A stretch of 64,000 nucleotides of DNA from RYN-230 sp963844695 (GTDB lineage Bacteria; Actinomycetota; Actinomycetes; Streptosporangiales; Streptosporangiaceae): positions 124,001 through 188,000 of the forward strand of contig CAWJPL010000007.1 in NCBI GenBank assembly GCA_963844695.1. The letters run 5' to 3'. Numbering within the stretch: position 1 is the first letter of the stretch; every line of letters begins with the position of its first letter. The notes beneath the pieces were generated by a model that saw nothing but the letters and a program-made list of their open reading frames with translations, had not been told where the DNA came from and ran no database searches. The position numbers were made by a program, and so were the translations under genes. Below are positions 38,605 through 46,441 of this stretch, piece after piece.

Positions 38605-39429
38605 TCACGAGCTTGCTGGGCGGGGGTCGTTGCGCGCCATCTGGGCGGCTCGCAGTTCCGCGTGCATCTCCCACGGCGCGCGGGGCAGAACGTGCCCGGT
38701 CTCGAGCAGGGACTTGAGATTGGCGAAGACGGCCGGCCATCCGGTCGAGACCGCGTCCAACGCGTCGTCGTCGGCGAGGTTCGCGTGGGTGACGGTGAGC
38801 CGGACGATCTCGTGAAAGGGCTCGATGTCAAAGGTGACCGTGGAGGGACCGTCGGCCGGGGTGGTTCCGGGGGCGTCGAACGTCAGGGTGAGCCGGCGCG
38901 GTGGCACCGACTCCAGCACCGTCCCGATCACGTCCGCGACGCCTGAGCCGTCGACGCGGCGGTGCTCCCAGCGTGAGCCGGGCCGCCAGTCGGAGACGTT
39001 GCTGTGCCCCCAGTAACTGGCGGTCAGGTCCGGGTCGGTCAATGCGTCCCACACCCGCTCCGGTGAGCTTTCGATGTAGGTGACGTACACGTACTCGGGC
39101 CGTCCGGACATGGTGCCCTCCTCTGCTCGTTGCTTGATGGCGCTCAGCGCCCGCAGCCGCGGTCCTTCAAATTTCTCGATCCAGCGTTCCTGGATGTTCC
39201 AGAGCGGGACGGGGTTGAGGTAGTGCAGCTTCTCCCGGCCGCGGCGAATGGTGGTGATGAGGTTGGCGGCCTCAAGAACGCCCAGATGCTGGGTCGCTGA
39301 CTGCCGCGCCATCTCCAGCGGCCCGCACAACTCCCCGAGGGTTTGGCCGTTTCGGTCGCGGAGCCTGTCCAGCAGAGCCCGCCGGGTCGGATCGGCCAGG
39401 GCCCTGAAGACCATGTCGTCATCGCCCAC
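38605..39429 (-). CDS. ArsR-type regulator fused to an SRPBCC (AHSA1) domain
   Basis: 274 residues from GTG 39429 (ATG 39414 is the alternative). Residues 1-95: ArsR winged helix, MVFRALADPTRRALLDRLRD, RQSATQHLGVLEAANLI. Residues about 105-255: SRPBCC/AHSA1 fold, YVYVTYIESSPERVWDALTD, GSRWEHRR, VTFDIEPFHEIVRLTVTH, GWPAVFANLKSLLETG. In most genomes these are two adjacent genes; here they are one continuous frame joined by a short linker (IKQRAEEGTMSGRPE), whose internal ATG may be the old start of the second gene. Suggests a one-protein sensor in which ligand binding by the SRPBCC cavity controls DNA binding. Confidence 0.88.
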   Translation of the reverse strand: MGDDDMVFRALADPTRRALLDRLRDRNGQTLGELCGPLEMARQSATQHLGVLEAANLITTIRRGREKLHYLNPVPLWNIQERWIEKFEGPRLRALSAIKQRAEEGTMSGRPEYVYVTYIESSPERVWDALTDPDLTASYWGHSNVSDWRPGSRWEHRRVDGSGVADVIGTVLESVPPRRLTLTFDAPGTTPADGPSTVTFDIEPFHEIVRLTVTHANLADDDALDAVSTGWPAVFANLKSLLETGHVLPRAPWEMHAELRAAQMARNDPRPASS

Positions 39430-39436
39430 CCGACGA

Positions 39437-39460
39437 TTATGCAGGTATCCACCTGCATAA
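39437..39460. promoter_or_regulatory. Perfect palindrome at the start of the ArsR-SRPBCC gene
   Basis: TTATGCAGGT-ATCC-ACCTGCATAA: two perfect 10-base arms around four bases, ending eight bases before the GTG start. Position and symmetry fit autorepression by the ArsR domain. The AT-rich ends (TTAT/ATAA) probably also supply the -10 of a leaderless promoter. Confidence 0.7.
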
Positions 39461-39521
39461 GTCAACGACGCTCTTGGCGGCCACGCTGCCAGCCCGGCCA
39501 CGCTGCCAGCCGGCCACGCCG

Positions 39522-40517
39522 TTAGCCGGCCACAGGGACCGTATCGGGCGCGAACTCCATGTCGGGGCTGGCCCCGTCGGCCGCCGCGCGCCGCCCGAGC
39601 ACGAGGACGTACCCCACGAACGCCACCTCGGCCACCGCGCCGATGCCGATCCGGGCCCAGGCGGGCAGCGGCGAGGGAGTCACGAACGCCTCGATAACCC
39701 CGGAGACCAGCAGCACCACGATCAAACCCAGCGCGATCGTGAGTGAGGAGCGGCCCTCCTCGGCCAGCGCCCGCCCGCGGGGCCGCGGCCCGGGGTCGAT
39801 GATGCTCCAGCCCAGCCGCAGCCCGGCCGCCGCGGCCAGGAACACCGCCGTGAGCTCGAGCATCCCGTGCGGCAGGATCAGGGTGAAGAACAGCCCGCCC
39901 CGCCCGTGCGCGACCATCAGGCCGCCTTCCACCCCGGCGTTGGCCGCGTTCCCGAACAGCACCACCAGCGTGGGCAGCCCGAGCAGCACGCCGAAGATCA
40001 GCGCCTCGGCGGCGACCCACACGTTGTTGGTCCACACCTTCGCGGCGAACGAACTGGCCGCGTACTGCGAGTAGTAGCCCCGGAACTGGTGATTGACCAG
40101 CTGGCGGACGCTCGAGCCGGGCAGCAGCGCGGCCTGCACCCCCGGGGACCGGGCCACCCACCAGCCCAGCAGGACCCCGACCAGGATGGACCCGCCCGCG
40201 GTCCCCGCCCACCACCACCGGACCCGGTAGGCCATGGCCGGGAACGACACCGCAGCGAATCGGCTCACCGCCGACCAGGCGGGCACGTGCGAGCCGGTCA
40301 CCGTGGTCCGGGCCTGGGCGACCCGGCTGGCGAGCCGGGCGGCGAGCACCGGGTCGTGCCCGGACGCGCGGAGCACGGACAGGTGCGTGGTGGTCCGCTG
40401 GTACAGCGTGACCAGCTCGTCGACCTCGTCGCCGGTCAGCCGCCGACGCCGCCGGACGAGTTCGTCTAGCCTGGCCCAATCGGCCTGGTGTGCGGCTGCA
40501 AATGCGTCAACGTCCAC
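39522..40517 (-). CDS. SpoIIM-like (stage II sporulation protein M) membrane protein
   Basis: 331 residues from GTG 40517. Cytoplasmic N-terminal helical part (ADWARLDELVRRRRRLTGDE) and then about five transmembrane helices, with the family motif NAANAGVEGG and LPHGMLELTAVFLAAAAGLR. Named after the Bacillus engulfment protein, but widespread in actinobacteria beside RDD, MoxR and DUF58 genes. Divergent from the RDD gene, with only 33 bases between starts. Confidence 0.9.
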   Translation of the reverse strand: MDVDAFAAAHQADWARLDELVRRRRRLTGDEVDELVTLYQRTTTHLSVLRASGHDPVLAARLASRVAQARTTVTGSHVPAWSAVSRFAAVSFPAMAYRVRWWWAGTAGGSILVGVLLGWWVARSPGVQAALLPGSSVRQLVNHQFRGYYSQYAASSFAAKVWTNNVWVAAEALIFGVLLGLPTLVVLFGNAANAGVEGGLMVAHGRGGLFFTLILPHGMLELTAVFLAAAAGLRLGWSIIDPGPRPRGRALAEEGRSSLTIALGLIVVLLVSGVIEAFVTPSPLPAWARIGIGAVAEVAFVGYVLVLGRRAAADGASPDMEFAPDTVPVAG

Positions 40518-40550
40518 TCCAGGCAGCCTACTGACAGACTGGGGAACCGC

Positions 40551-41507
40551 GTGGCCGAGGTGATCACCGGCGAAGCCGTCGTCATCGACGTGCCGCTGGC
40601 CCGCTTCCCGAGCCGCACCCTGGCCGTGCTCATCGACATCGCGATCCAGCTGGTGCTGCTGTTCGGGCTGGGCGGCGTGGCGCTGGCCGTCGGAGCCGGT
40701 GGCGGCCTCGACGCGGCGGCGGTCGCGGCGATCTCGCTGACCGTCTCCGTGGCGATCATCGTGGGCTACCCGACCCTCTTCGAGACCCTGAGCCGCGGCC
40801 GGTCGCTGGGCAAGCTGGCCCTCGGGCTGCGCGTGGTCAGCGACGACGGCGGTCCGGAGCGATTCCGCCAGGCGCTGATGCGGGCCCTGGCCGGGGTCCT
40901 GGAGATCTGGCTGACGATCGGCTTCCTCGCGCTGATCACCTCGCTGCTGTCGTCCGGCGGCAAGCGCCTCGGCGACATCTTCGCCGGCACGTTCGTGATC
41001 ACCGAGCGGCTGCCCGGCCGCCGTGGCACGACCGCCCCGATGTCGGCGCTGCCCCCGGCGCTGGCCGCCTGGGCGGCCACGGCCGAGCTGTCCGGGCTGA
41101 CCGACGCGACCGCGGAGACCGCGCGCCAGTACCTGAGCCGGTACTTCGACTTCACCCCGGCGACCCGGGAGGAGTTCGGCCGCCGGATCGCCGTCGCGGT
41201 GATCGCCCAGGTGACCCCGCCCCCGCCGGCCGGCACCAGCCCGCCCGACTACCTGTCCGCGGTGCTCGCCGAGCGCCGGAACCGTGCGCACGCCCGGATG
41301 ACCGCCCAGCCGAGTCCCGGCTCACCCGCCCCGGCTGCCCACGATCAGGCCCGGCCGAGCGCCGGCCCCGCTCCAGCCGCGACTGGCGCGGCGACCACGC
41401 CCGCACCCGAGGGAGCAGCCAGCGCCGGGGCGACCGCGACCACGCCCCCGGAACCCCCGGCTTCCCCACCGCCGTCCCGCCCGGGAGGCTTCCTCCCCCC
41501 TGGGTGA
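40551..41507 (+). CDS. RDD-family membrane protein
   Basis: 318 residues from GTG 40551. RDD domain with the characteristic Arg and Asp residues (PLARFPSRTLAVLIDIAIQL; SRGRSLGKLALGLRVVSDDG; GGKRLGDIFAGTFVI) and three to four helices. Then a cytoplasmic region and a long Pro/Ala-rich tail. Divergent from SpoIIM. The 33-base spacer implies at least one leaderless transcript. Probable partner of SpoIIM and of the MoxR cluster split off by the 32-39.5 kb block. Confidence 0.9.
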   Translation: MAEVITGEAVVIDVPLARFPSRTLAVLIDIAIQLVLLFGLGGVALAVGAGGGLDAAAVAAISLTVSVAIIVGYPTLFETLSRGRSLGKLALGLRVVSDDGGPERFRQALMRALAGVLEIWLTIGFLALITSLLSSGGKRLGDIFAGTFVITERLPGRRGTTAPMSALPPALAAWAATAELSGLTDATAETARQYLSRYFDFTPATREEFGRRIAVAVIAQVTPPPPAGTSPPDYLSAVLAERRNRAHARMTAQPSPGSPAPAAHDQARPSAGPAPAATGAATTPAPEGAASAGATATTPPEPPASPPPSRPGGFLPPG

Positions 41508-41543
41508 CCAGGCCGGCACTGAGCGGCTCTCCCTACGCCGGGG

Positions 41544-42821
41544 CTAGGGCTGCTGCCAGGAGTCCAGGTACTCCTGCTGGGCCGGGCTCAGCTCGTCGAT
41601 GGCGGCGCCCGTCGCGCCGAGGGCCAGGCGGGCGATCTCGTCGTCGATGGCGGCCGGGACCCGGTGCACACCCGGCAGCAGCGAACCGTGCTCGCGGGCC
41701 AGCCAGGCCAGCACCAGCGCCTGCCCGGCGAACGACACGTCCATCACCATGGGCGGGTTGCCCTCCGCGGCGACCAGGTTGACGATCCGCCCCTCGGCCA
41801 GCAGCAGCAGCCGCCGCCCATCCGCGAGCACGTACTCGTCGGTGTGCGGCCGCACGTCCCGCTCCACGCTGACCGCCAGCACGGCCAGGGCCCGCACGTC
41901 GATCTCCACGTCGAAGTGGCCGGCGTTGGCCAGGATCGCGCCGTCCCGCATCACGGCCAGGTGCGCGGCGGTGATCACCTCCCGCGAACCCGTCGCGGTG
42001 ATGAACACCTCGCCGATCAGCGCAGCGTCCGCCATCGGCAGCACGCGGTAGCCCTGCATCATCGCGTCCAGCGCCCGGACCGGATCGACCTCGGTCACGA
42101 TGACCTGCGCGCCGAGCCCCCGGGCCCGCTGGGCGATGCCCCGGCCGCACCAGCCGTACCCGGCCACCACCACGGTCCGGCCCGCCAGCATGATGTTGGT
42201 GGCCCGGATGATCCCGTCGATGGTGGACTGGCCGGTGCCGTACGTGCTGTCCAGCATGAGCCGGGTGCCGGTGGCGTCCGCGGCGACCGCGGGGAAGGCG
42301 AGCGTGCCCTCGCTGGCCATCCGGCGCAGCCGGATGACCCCGGCCGTGGTGGACTCGCACCCGCCCAGCACCTTGCCGAGCAGGTCGGGCCGCTCCCCGT
42401 GCAGCGCCTCCATCAGGTCACCGCCGTCGTCCACCACCAGGTCCGGGCCGGCGTCCAGGGCCCGGTGGATGTGCTCTTCGTAGGCCACCCGGTCGGCCCC
42501 GGCCCGGGCGAACACCACCGCGGCACCGCAGGCGTCCAGCGCGGCCGCGATGTCGTCCTGGGTGGACAGCGGGTTCGAGGCGGCCAGGTAGACCTGCGCA
42601 CCCCCCGCACGCAGCGTCTGCACCAGCACCGCCGTTTCCGCGGTGACGTGCAGGCAAGCGGCTACCGTATGGCCGGCCAGCGGTTTTTCCCTAACGAAAA
42701 CCTTGCCGATGCCGGTCAGCACCGGCATGGAACGCTGGGCCCAGCCGATTCGGGCCGATCCTGCGCCGGCCAGCCCGGCGTCCGCGATGTCGGACGGGGC
42801 GCCGGGCGGCCGCTCGCTCAT
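41544..42821 (-). CDS. Divergent S-adenosylhomocysteine hydrolase paralogue, short form
   Basis: 425 residues, starting 18 bases after the canonical ahcY stop on the same strand. Keeps the substrate His (AACLHVTAETAVL), DDGGD, the Glu of CESTTAGV, an NAD loop (GYGWCGRG instead of GYGDVGKG) and the archaeal-like YGTGQSTIDG. It lacks the 40-residue insert and the C-terminal Lys/Tyr tail of the canonical enzyme. In the active-site segment canonical NDSVTKSKFDN is replaced by DATGTRLMLDS: by eye, catalytic Lys186 (human numbering) becomes Arg and Asn191 becomes Ser, while Asp190 is kept. It may hydrolyse a different thioether nucleoside, or be a regulatory subunit of AhcY. Confidence 0.85.
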   Translation of the reverse strand: MSERPPGAPSDIADAGLAGAGSARIGWAQRSMPVLTGIGKVFVREKPLAGHTVAACLHVTAETAVLVQTLRAGGAQVYLAASNPLSTQDDIAAALDACGAAVVFARAGADRVAYEEHIHRALDAGPDLVVDDGGDLMEALHGERPDLLGKVLGGCESTTAGVIRLRRMASEGTLAFPAVAADATGTRLMLDSTYGTGQSTIDGIIRATNIMLAGRTVVVAGYGWCGRGIAQRARGLGAQVIVTEVDPVRALDAMMQGYRVLPMADAALIGEVFITATGSREVITAAHLAVMRDGAILANAGHFDVEIDVRALAVLAVSVERDVRPHTDEYVLADGRRLLLLAEGRIVNLVAAEGNPPMVMDVSFAGQALVLAWLAREHGSLLPGVHRVPAAIDDEIARLALGATGAAIDELSPAQQEYLDSWQQP

Positions 42822-42839
42822 GGCGTTGGTGACGTGTCT

Positions 42840-44285
42840 TTAGTAGCGGTAGTGGTCCGGCTTGTACGGGCCCTCCACCGGGACGCCGATGTAGCCGGCC
42901 TGCTCCTTGGTCAGCTCGGTGAGCCGGACCCCGAGCGCGTCCAGGTGCAGCCGGGCCACCTTCTCGTCCAGGTACTTGGGCAGCGTGTGCACGCCCACCG
43001 GGTACTCGTCCGCCTTGGTGAACAGCTCGATCTGCGCGATGACCTGGTTGGTGAAGGAGTTGGACATCACGAAGCTCGGATGGCCGGTGGCGTTGCCCAG
43101 GTTGAGCAGCCGGCCCTCGGACAGGACGATGATCGCGTGGCCGTCGTTGAACTGCCACTCGTCCACCTGCGGCTTGATGATCATCCGCCGGATGCCGGGG
43201 ATCCGGGCCAGCCCGGCCATGTCGATCTCGTTGTCGAAGTGGCCGATGTTCCCCACGATGGCCTGGTGCTTCATCATCCGCATCTGGTCGGCGGTGATGA
43301 CGTCCCGGTTGCCGGTGGCGGTGACGAAGATGTCCGCGGTCGTGACCACGTCGTCCAGCTTGGCCACCTGGAAGCCGTCCATGGCCGCCTGCAGGGCGCA
43401 GATCGGGTCCACCTCGGTGACGATGACCCGGGCGCCCTGGCCGCGCAGCGACTGCGCGCAGCCCTTGCCCACGTCGCCGTAGCCGCAGACCACGGTAACC
43501 TTGCCGCCGATGAGCACGTCGGTGGCCCGCTTGATCCCGTCGATCAGCGAGTGACGGCAGCCGTAGATGTTGTCGAACTTGGACTTGGTCACCGAGTCGT
43601 TCACGTTGATGGCCGGGAACGCGAGGGTGCCGGTGTTGGCCATCTCATACAGCCGGTGCACGCCGGTGGTGGTCTCCTCGGTCACCCCGCGGATGCCCTC
43701 GGCCATCAGCGTCCACCGGTCCTTGCTGGTCTCCAGGGACTCGCGGAGCAGGTCGAGCACGACCTTCCACTCCTCGGCGTCGTCCTCGGCCGCGGACGGG
43801 ACGGCCCCGGCCCCCTCGTACTCGGCGCCCTTGTGCACCAGCATGGTGGCGTCGCCGCCGTCATCGAGGATCATGTTGGGCCCGTCCTGGCCCGCCCAGG
43901 TCAGCGCCTGGTTCGTGCACCACCAGTACTCCTCCAGCGTCTCGCCCTTCCAGGCGAACACCGGGATGCCCTGGGGGTCCTCCGGGGTGCCCTCCGGCCC
44001 GACCGCCACCGCCGCGGCGGCGTGGTCCTGGGTGGAGAAGATGTTGCAGCTGGCCCAGCGGACCTGGGCGCCGAGGGCGGCCAGGGTCTCGATCAGGACA
44101 GCGGTCTGGATGGTCATGTGCAGCGATCCGGTGACCCGCGCCCCGCGCAGCGGCTGCGCGTCCGCGTACTCCTCCCGGACCGCCATCAGCCCCGGCATTT
44201 CGTGCTCGGCGAGCCTGATCTCCTTGCGCCCGAAGTCGGCGAGCGACAGATCGGCGACCTTGAACGGGACGGATTCGGTGGGCAT
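42840..44285 (-). CDS. ahcY: Adenosylhomocysteinase (S-adenosylhomocysteine hydrolase)
   Basis: 481 residues, ATG 44285 with GAGGAG. NAD-dependent cleavage of S-adenosylhomocysteine to adenosine and homocysteine, relieving inhibition of methyltransferases. All key elements present: SLHMTIQTAVLIE, DDGGDAT, EETTTGVHRL, NDSVTKSKFDNIYG, the NAD loop VCGYGDVGKG and the C-terminal KPDHYRY that closes the cofactor site of the neighbouring subunit. Long bacterial form with the 40-residue insert. Divergent from a MerR-like gene. Confidence 0.97.
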   Translation of the reverse strand: MPTESVPFKVADLSLADFGRKEIRLAEHEMPGLMAVREEYADAQPLRGARVTGSLHMTIQTAVLIETLAALGAQVRWASCNIFSTQDHAAAAVAVGPEGTPEDPQGIPVFAWKGETLEEYWWCTNQALTWAGQDGPNMILDDGGDATMLVHKGAEYEGAGAVPSAAEDDAEEWKVVLDLLRESLETSKDRWTLMAEGIRGVTEETTTGVHRLYEMANTGTLAFPAINVNDSVTKSKFDNIYGCRHSLIDGIKRATDVLIGGKVTVVCGYGDVGKGCAQSLRGQGARVIVTEVDPICALQAAMDGFQVAKLDDVVTTADIFVTATGNRDVITADQMRMMKHQAIVGNIGHFDNEIDMAGLARIPGIRRMIIKPQVDEWQFNDGHAIIVLSEGRLLNLGNATGHPSFVMSNSFTNQVIAQIELFTKADEYPVGVHTLPKYLDEKVARLHLDALGVRLTELTKEQAGYIGVPVEGPYKPDHYRY

Positions 44286-44397
44286 GACACTCCTCAGCAG
44301 GGTCACGGATGGTCGGCTTCCCCGACCGTACGGCACGGTCCGGCCTGGGCGCAGCCTTCAGGCGGGTTTCTTGACAAAAAGATGTTAGATTCAGCCT

Positions 44398-45063
44398 ATG
44401 CGGATCACGGAGGCCGCCCAGCGGCTCGGCACGTCCCCCCGGATGCTCCGCTACCGGGAGACCCTGGGCCTGCTGCCCACCCTGGGCGGGGCGGGAGCCA
44501 GCGAGGCCGGCTGGGAGACGCCCGCGGCGGCGCGCCCAGCGGGACGCGCAGCGGGAGCCGGAGCGGGACGCCCGGCCGGACGCGCGGCTGGGGGCGCAGC
44601 AGCGGGCGGAGCGGGGCGCGCGGCGGGAGGCGAAGCGGGACGCGCGGCGCAGGACGCGGCGGGACGTCCCGCGGAGCGCCGAGCGGGAGGCCGAACGCGC
44701 CGCGGCCCGGGGCACCGCCAGTTCCGTGATCAGGACGTGGCCGCGGTCGCGCTGGCCCTGGACCTGGAGCGGCGGCTGGACATCAGCCCGGCCGCGCTGG
44801 CCTTCGGCCTCCGGGTGCTGGCCGAGCCCGGGGTCCGGGCCCAGGTCGCAGAGCTGGGCCGCCGGATCGGGCGGATCCCGCCCCCGCCCGGCAGCGCCCT
44901 GGACTTCGAGAAGGAACGCGCCCTCCGCCTGCTCAGCATGGGACAGCGCCCCATCCGCCCAGCGCCACCTGGCCGGGCGGGACCGCCGGCCGTGCCGGGC
45001 GCTCCAGCGCATCCTCCAGCCCGCCGTCCCACCGGACCACCCACGCCCTCCCCCCGCCCATAA
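44398..45063 (+). CDS. MerR-family regulator with a large low-complexity insert
   Basis: 221 residues, ATG 44398. Residues 1-27 are a MerR recognition helix pair (MRITEAAQRLGTSPRMLRYR). Instead of continuing into the wing, an 80-residue Gly/Ala/Arg insert made of RAAGGA-like repeats follows (about residues 32-108). The family pattern then resumes with HRQFRDQDVAAVALALDLER and a dimerisation helix. A Pro-rich tail ends the protein. No effector domain or Cys cluster is visible. TTGACA at 44371 may be a -35, but no proper -10 follows. Divergent from ahcY, hence a possible regulator of it. Confidence 0.75.
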   Translation: MRITEAAQRLGTSPRMLRYRETLGLLPTLGGAGASEAGWETPAAARPAGRAAGAGAGRPAGRAAGGAAAGGAGRAAGGEAGRAAQDAAGRPAERRAGGRTRRGPGHRQFRDQDVAAVALALDLERRLDISPAALAFGLRVLAEPGVRAQVAELGRRIGRIPPPPGSALDFEKERALRLLSMGQRPIRPAPPGRAGPPAVPGAPAHPPARRPTGPPTPSPRP

Positions 45064-45415
45064 CGACCGCCCCGCCAAACACCCCGGCCCTGGCCTTCCC
45101 AGTGCCCCTCCCAGCTCACGGAACCCACGTCCCCGCTGGCCTCGCCGATCCCAGGCCCGACCGGGGATGGGTGCTGCGGTCGCGTCCACCGCCAGCCTGG
45201 GCCGCACCGCCCCAGGGCCCACGAGTCACACTGCCCCTCCCGCCCACGTCTCCCGCGTAACGTGCGCCTGAACCGGACAAAACACCCGCCCGGACGAACG
45301 CCGCACGGGAAAAGTCAACGCTGGCCATGATCAACTGGCCCGATGATGTGGCCCGTGGTGCTGGTGGTGCCCGGGGATTTTGGGCTCGGGGTGATGGTGG
45401 TGCCCGGGGTCTGGG
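45064..45415. other. 352-base region without a recognisable gene
   Basis: Between the MerR gene and the convergent cation-efflux gene. No supported ORF. Near 45340-45415 a motif of the type GATGTGGCCCGTGGTGCTGGTGGTGCCCGGGGATTTTGGGCTCGGGG recurs in part (GGTGGTGCCCGGGG at 45364 and 45393). Nothing else seen. Confidence 0.4.
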
Positions 45416-46441
45416 CTAGTCGCCGGGGCGGCGGGGGCGGCGGACCGCGCGGATGGCCGGGTCGGTGACATCCGCCTTGCCCGGCTGGTAGATGTCGGGC
45501 TCCAGGTAGATCATTTCGGCGATCGGTACCGAGCTGCGGACCCGCCGTTCAGCCGCGTCGATCCCCGCGGCCACCAGCGCCGCGCTGTCCGCGCCGCTGA
45601 TCGCGATCTTGGCCGCGACGAGCAGGCTCTCCGGGCCCATGTGCAGGGTCCGCAGGTGGATGACCCGCTCCACCTCCGGGCCCGCTTCCAGGGCCGTGAC
45701 GATGGCCCGCTCCACCTCGGTGCTGGCCGACTCCCCGATCAGCAGGCTCTTCATCTCGACCGCCAGCACCGCGGCCACGCAGCCGAGCAGGACGCCGATA
45801 GCCAGCGAGCCCGCCCCGTCCCAGACCGGGTCGCCGGTGATGACGGTCAGCGCCACCCCGGCCAGCGCGAAGACCAGCCCGATCAGCGCGGCCAGGTCCT
45901 CCAGCAGGATGGCGGGCAACTCGGGGGCCTTGGCCCGGCGGATGAACGCCCGCCACCCGTTCCGGCCGCGGACCAGGTTGGTCTCGCGTACCGCGGTGCG
46001 CAGCGAGAAGCTCTCCAGGCCCATCGCGATGATCAGGACCGCGAAGGCCACCACCGGCGAGTGGATCTGCTCCGGGCTGATGATCTTGTGGACGCCCTCG
46101 TACAGCGAGAACACCGAGCCCACCGTGAACAGCACCACGGCCACGATGAACGCGTAGAAGTAGCGTTCCCGGCCGAACCCGAACGGGTGTTCCTCGGTCT
46201 GTTCCTGCCGGGCCCGGCGGCGGCCGAGCAGCAGGAGCGCCTGGTTCCCGCTGTCCGCCACCGAGTGCACCGACTCGGCGAGCATCGACGCCGACCCGGT
46301 GATGGCGAACGCGACCAGCTTGGTGACCGCGATGCCGAGGTTCGCGCCCAGCGCGGCCAGCACCGCGCGCAGTCCCTCGGAGGAGGGTTCTTCCGCCTGC
46401 GCGTCAGGAAAAACCGGGTCAGGCGACGGCGCGTCAGGCAA
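45416..46441 (-). CDS. Cation diffusion facilitator (CDF) transporter
   Basis: 341 residues. Start TTG 46441 abuts the stop of the preceding isomerase gene; no ATG or GTG is available without losing the first helix. Six helices with metal-site residues in ESVHSVADSGNQ (helix II) and LLEDLAALIGLV (helix V), then a cytoplasmic domain (VERVIHLRTLHMGPESLLVA). Exports divalent cations such as zinc, iron or manganese. Likely co-transcribed with the isomerase. Confidence 0.92.
   Translation of the reverse strand: MPDAPSPDPVFPDAQAEEPSSEGLRAVLAALGANLGIAVTKLVAFAITGSASMLAESVHSVADSGNQALLLLGRRRARQEQTEEHPFGFGRERYFYAFIVAVVLFTVGSVFSLYEGVHKIISPEQIHSPVVAFAVLIIAMGLESFSLRTAVRETNLVRGRNGWRAFIRRAKAPELPAILLEDLAALIGLVFALAGVALTVITGDPVWDGAGSLAIGVLLGCVAAVLAVEMKSLLIGESASTEVERAIVTALEAGPEVERVIHLRTLHMGPESLLVAAKIAISGADSAALVAAGIDAAERRVRSSVPIAEMIYLEPDIYQPGKADVTDPAIRAVRRPRRPGD

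Noticed and set aside
32231..39521. Integrative element or transposon as source of the accessory block
   Set aside because: No integrase, transposase, terminal inverted repeats or tRNA attachment site could be seen at either edge.
44286..44397. SAH riboswitch upstream of ahcY
   Set aside because: The 112-base leader has no match to the SAH aptamer core that I can recognise, and a plain ribosome site precedes the start.
44371..44397. Promoter TTGACA plus TTAGAT upstream of the MerR gene
   Set aside because: Spacing is only eight bases, unsuitable for a sigma-70 type or MerR-type promoter; reported only as a possible -35.
41664..44729. 1,021-codon plus-strand frame opposite both AhcY genes
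   Set aside because: Composition and position are those of a shadow; the minus strand holds two clear enzymes.
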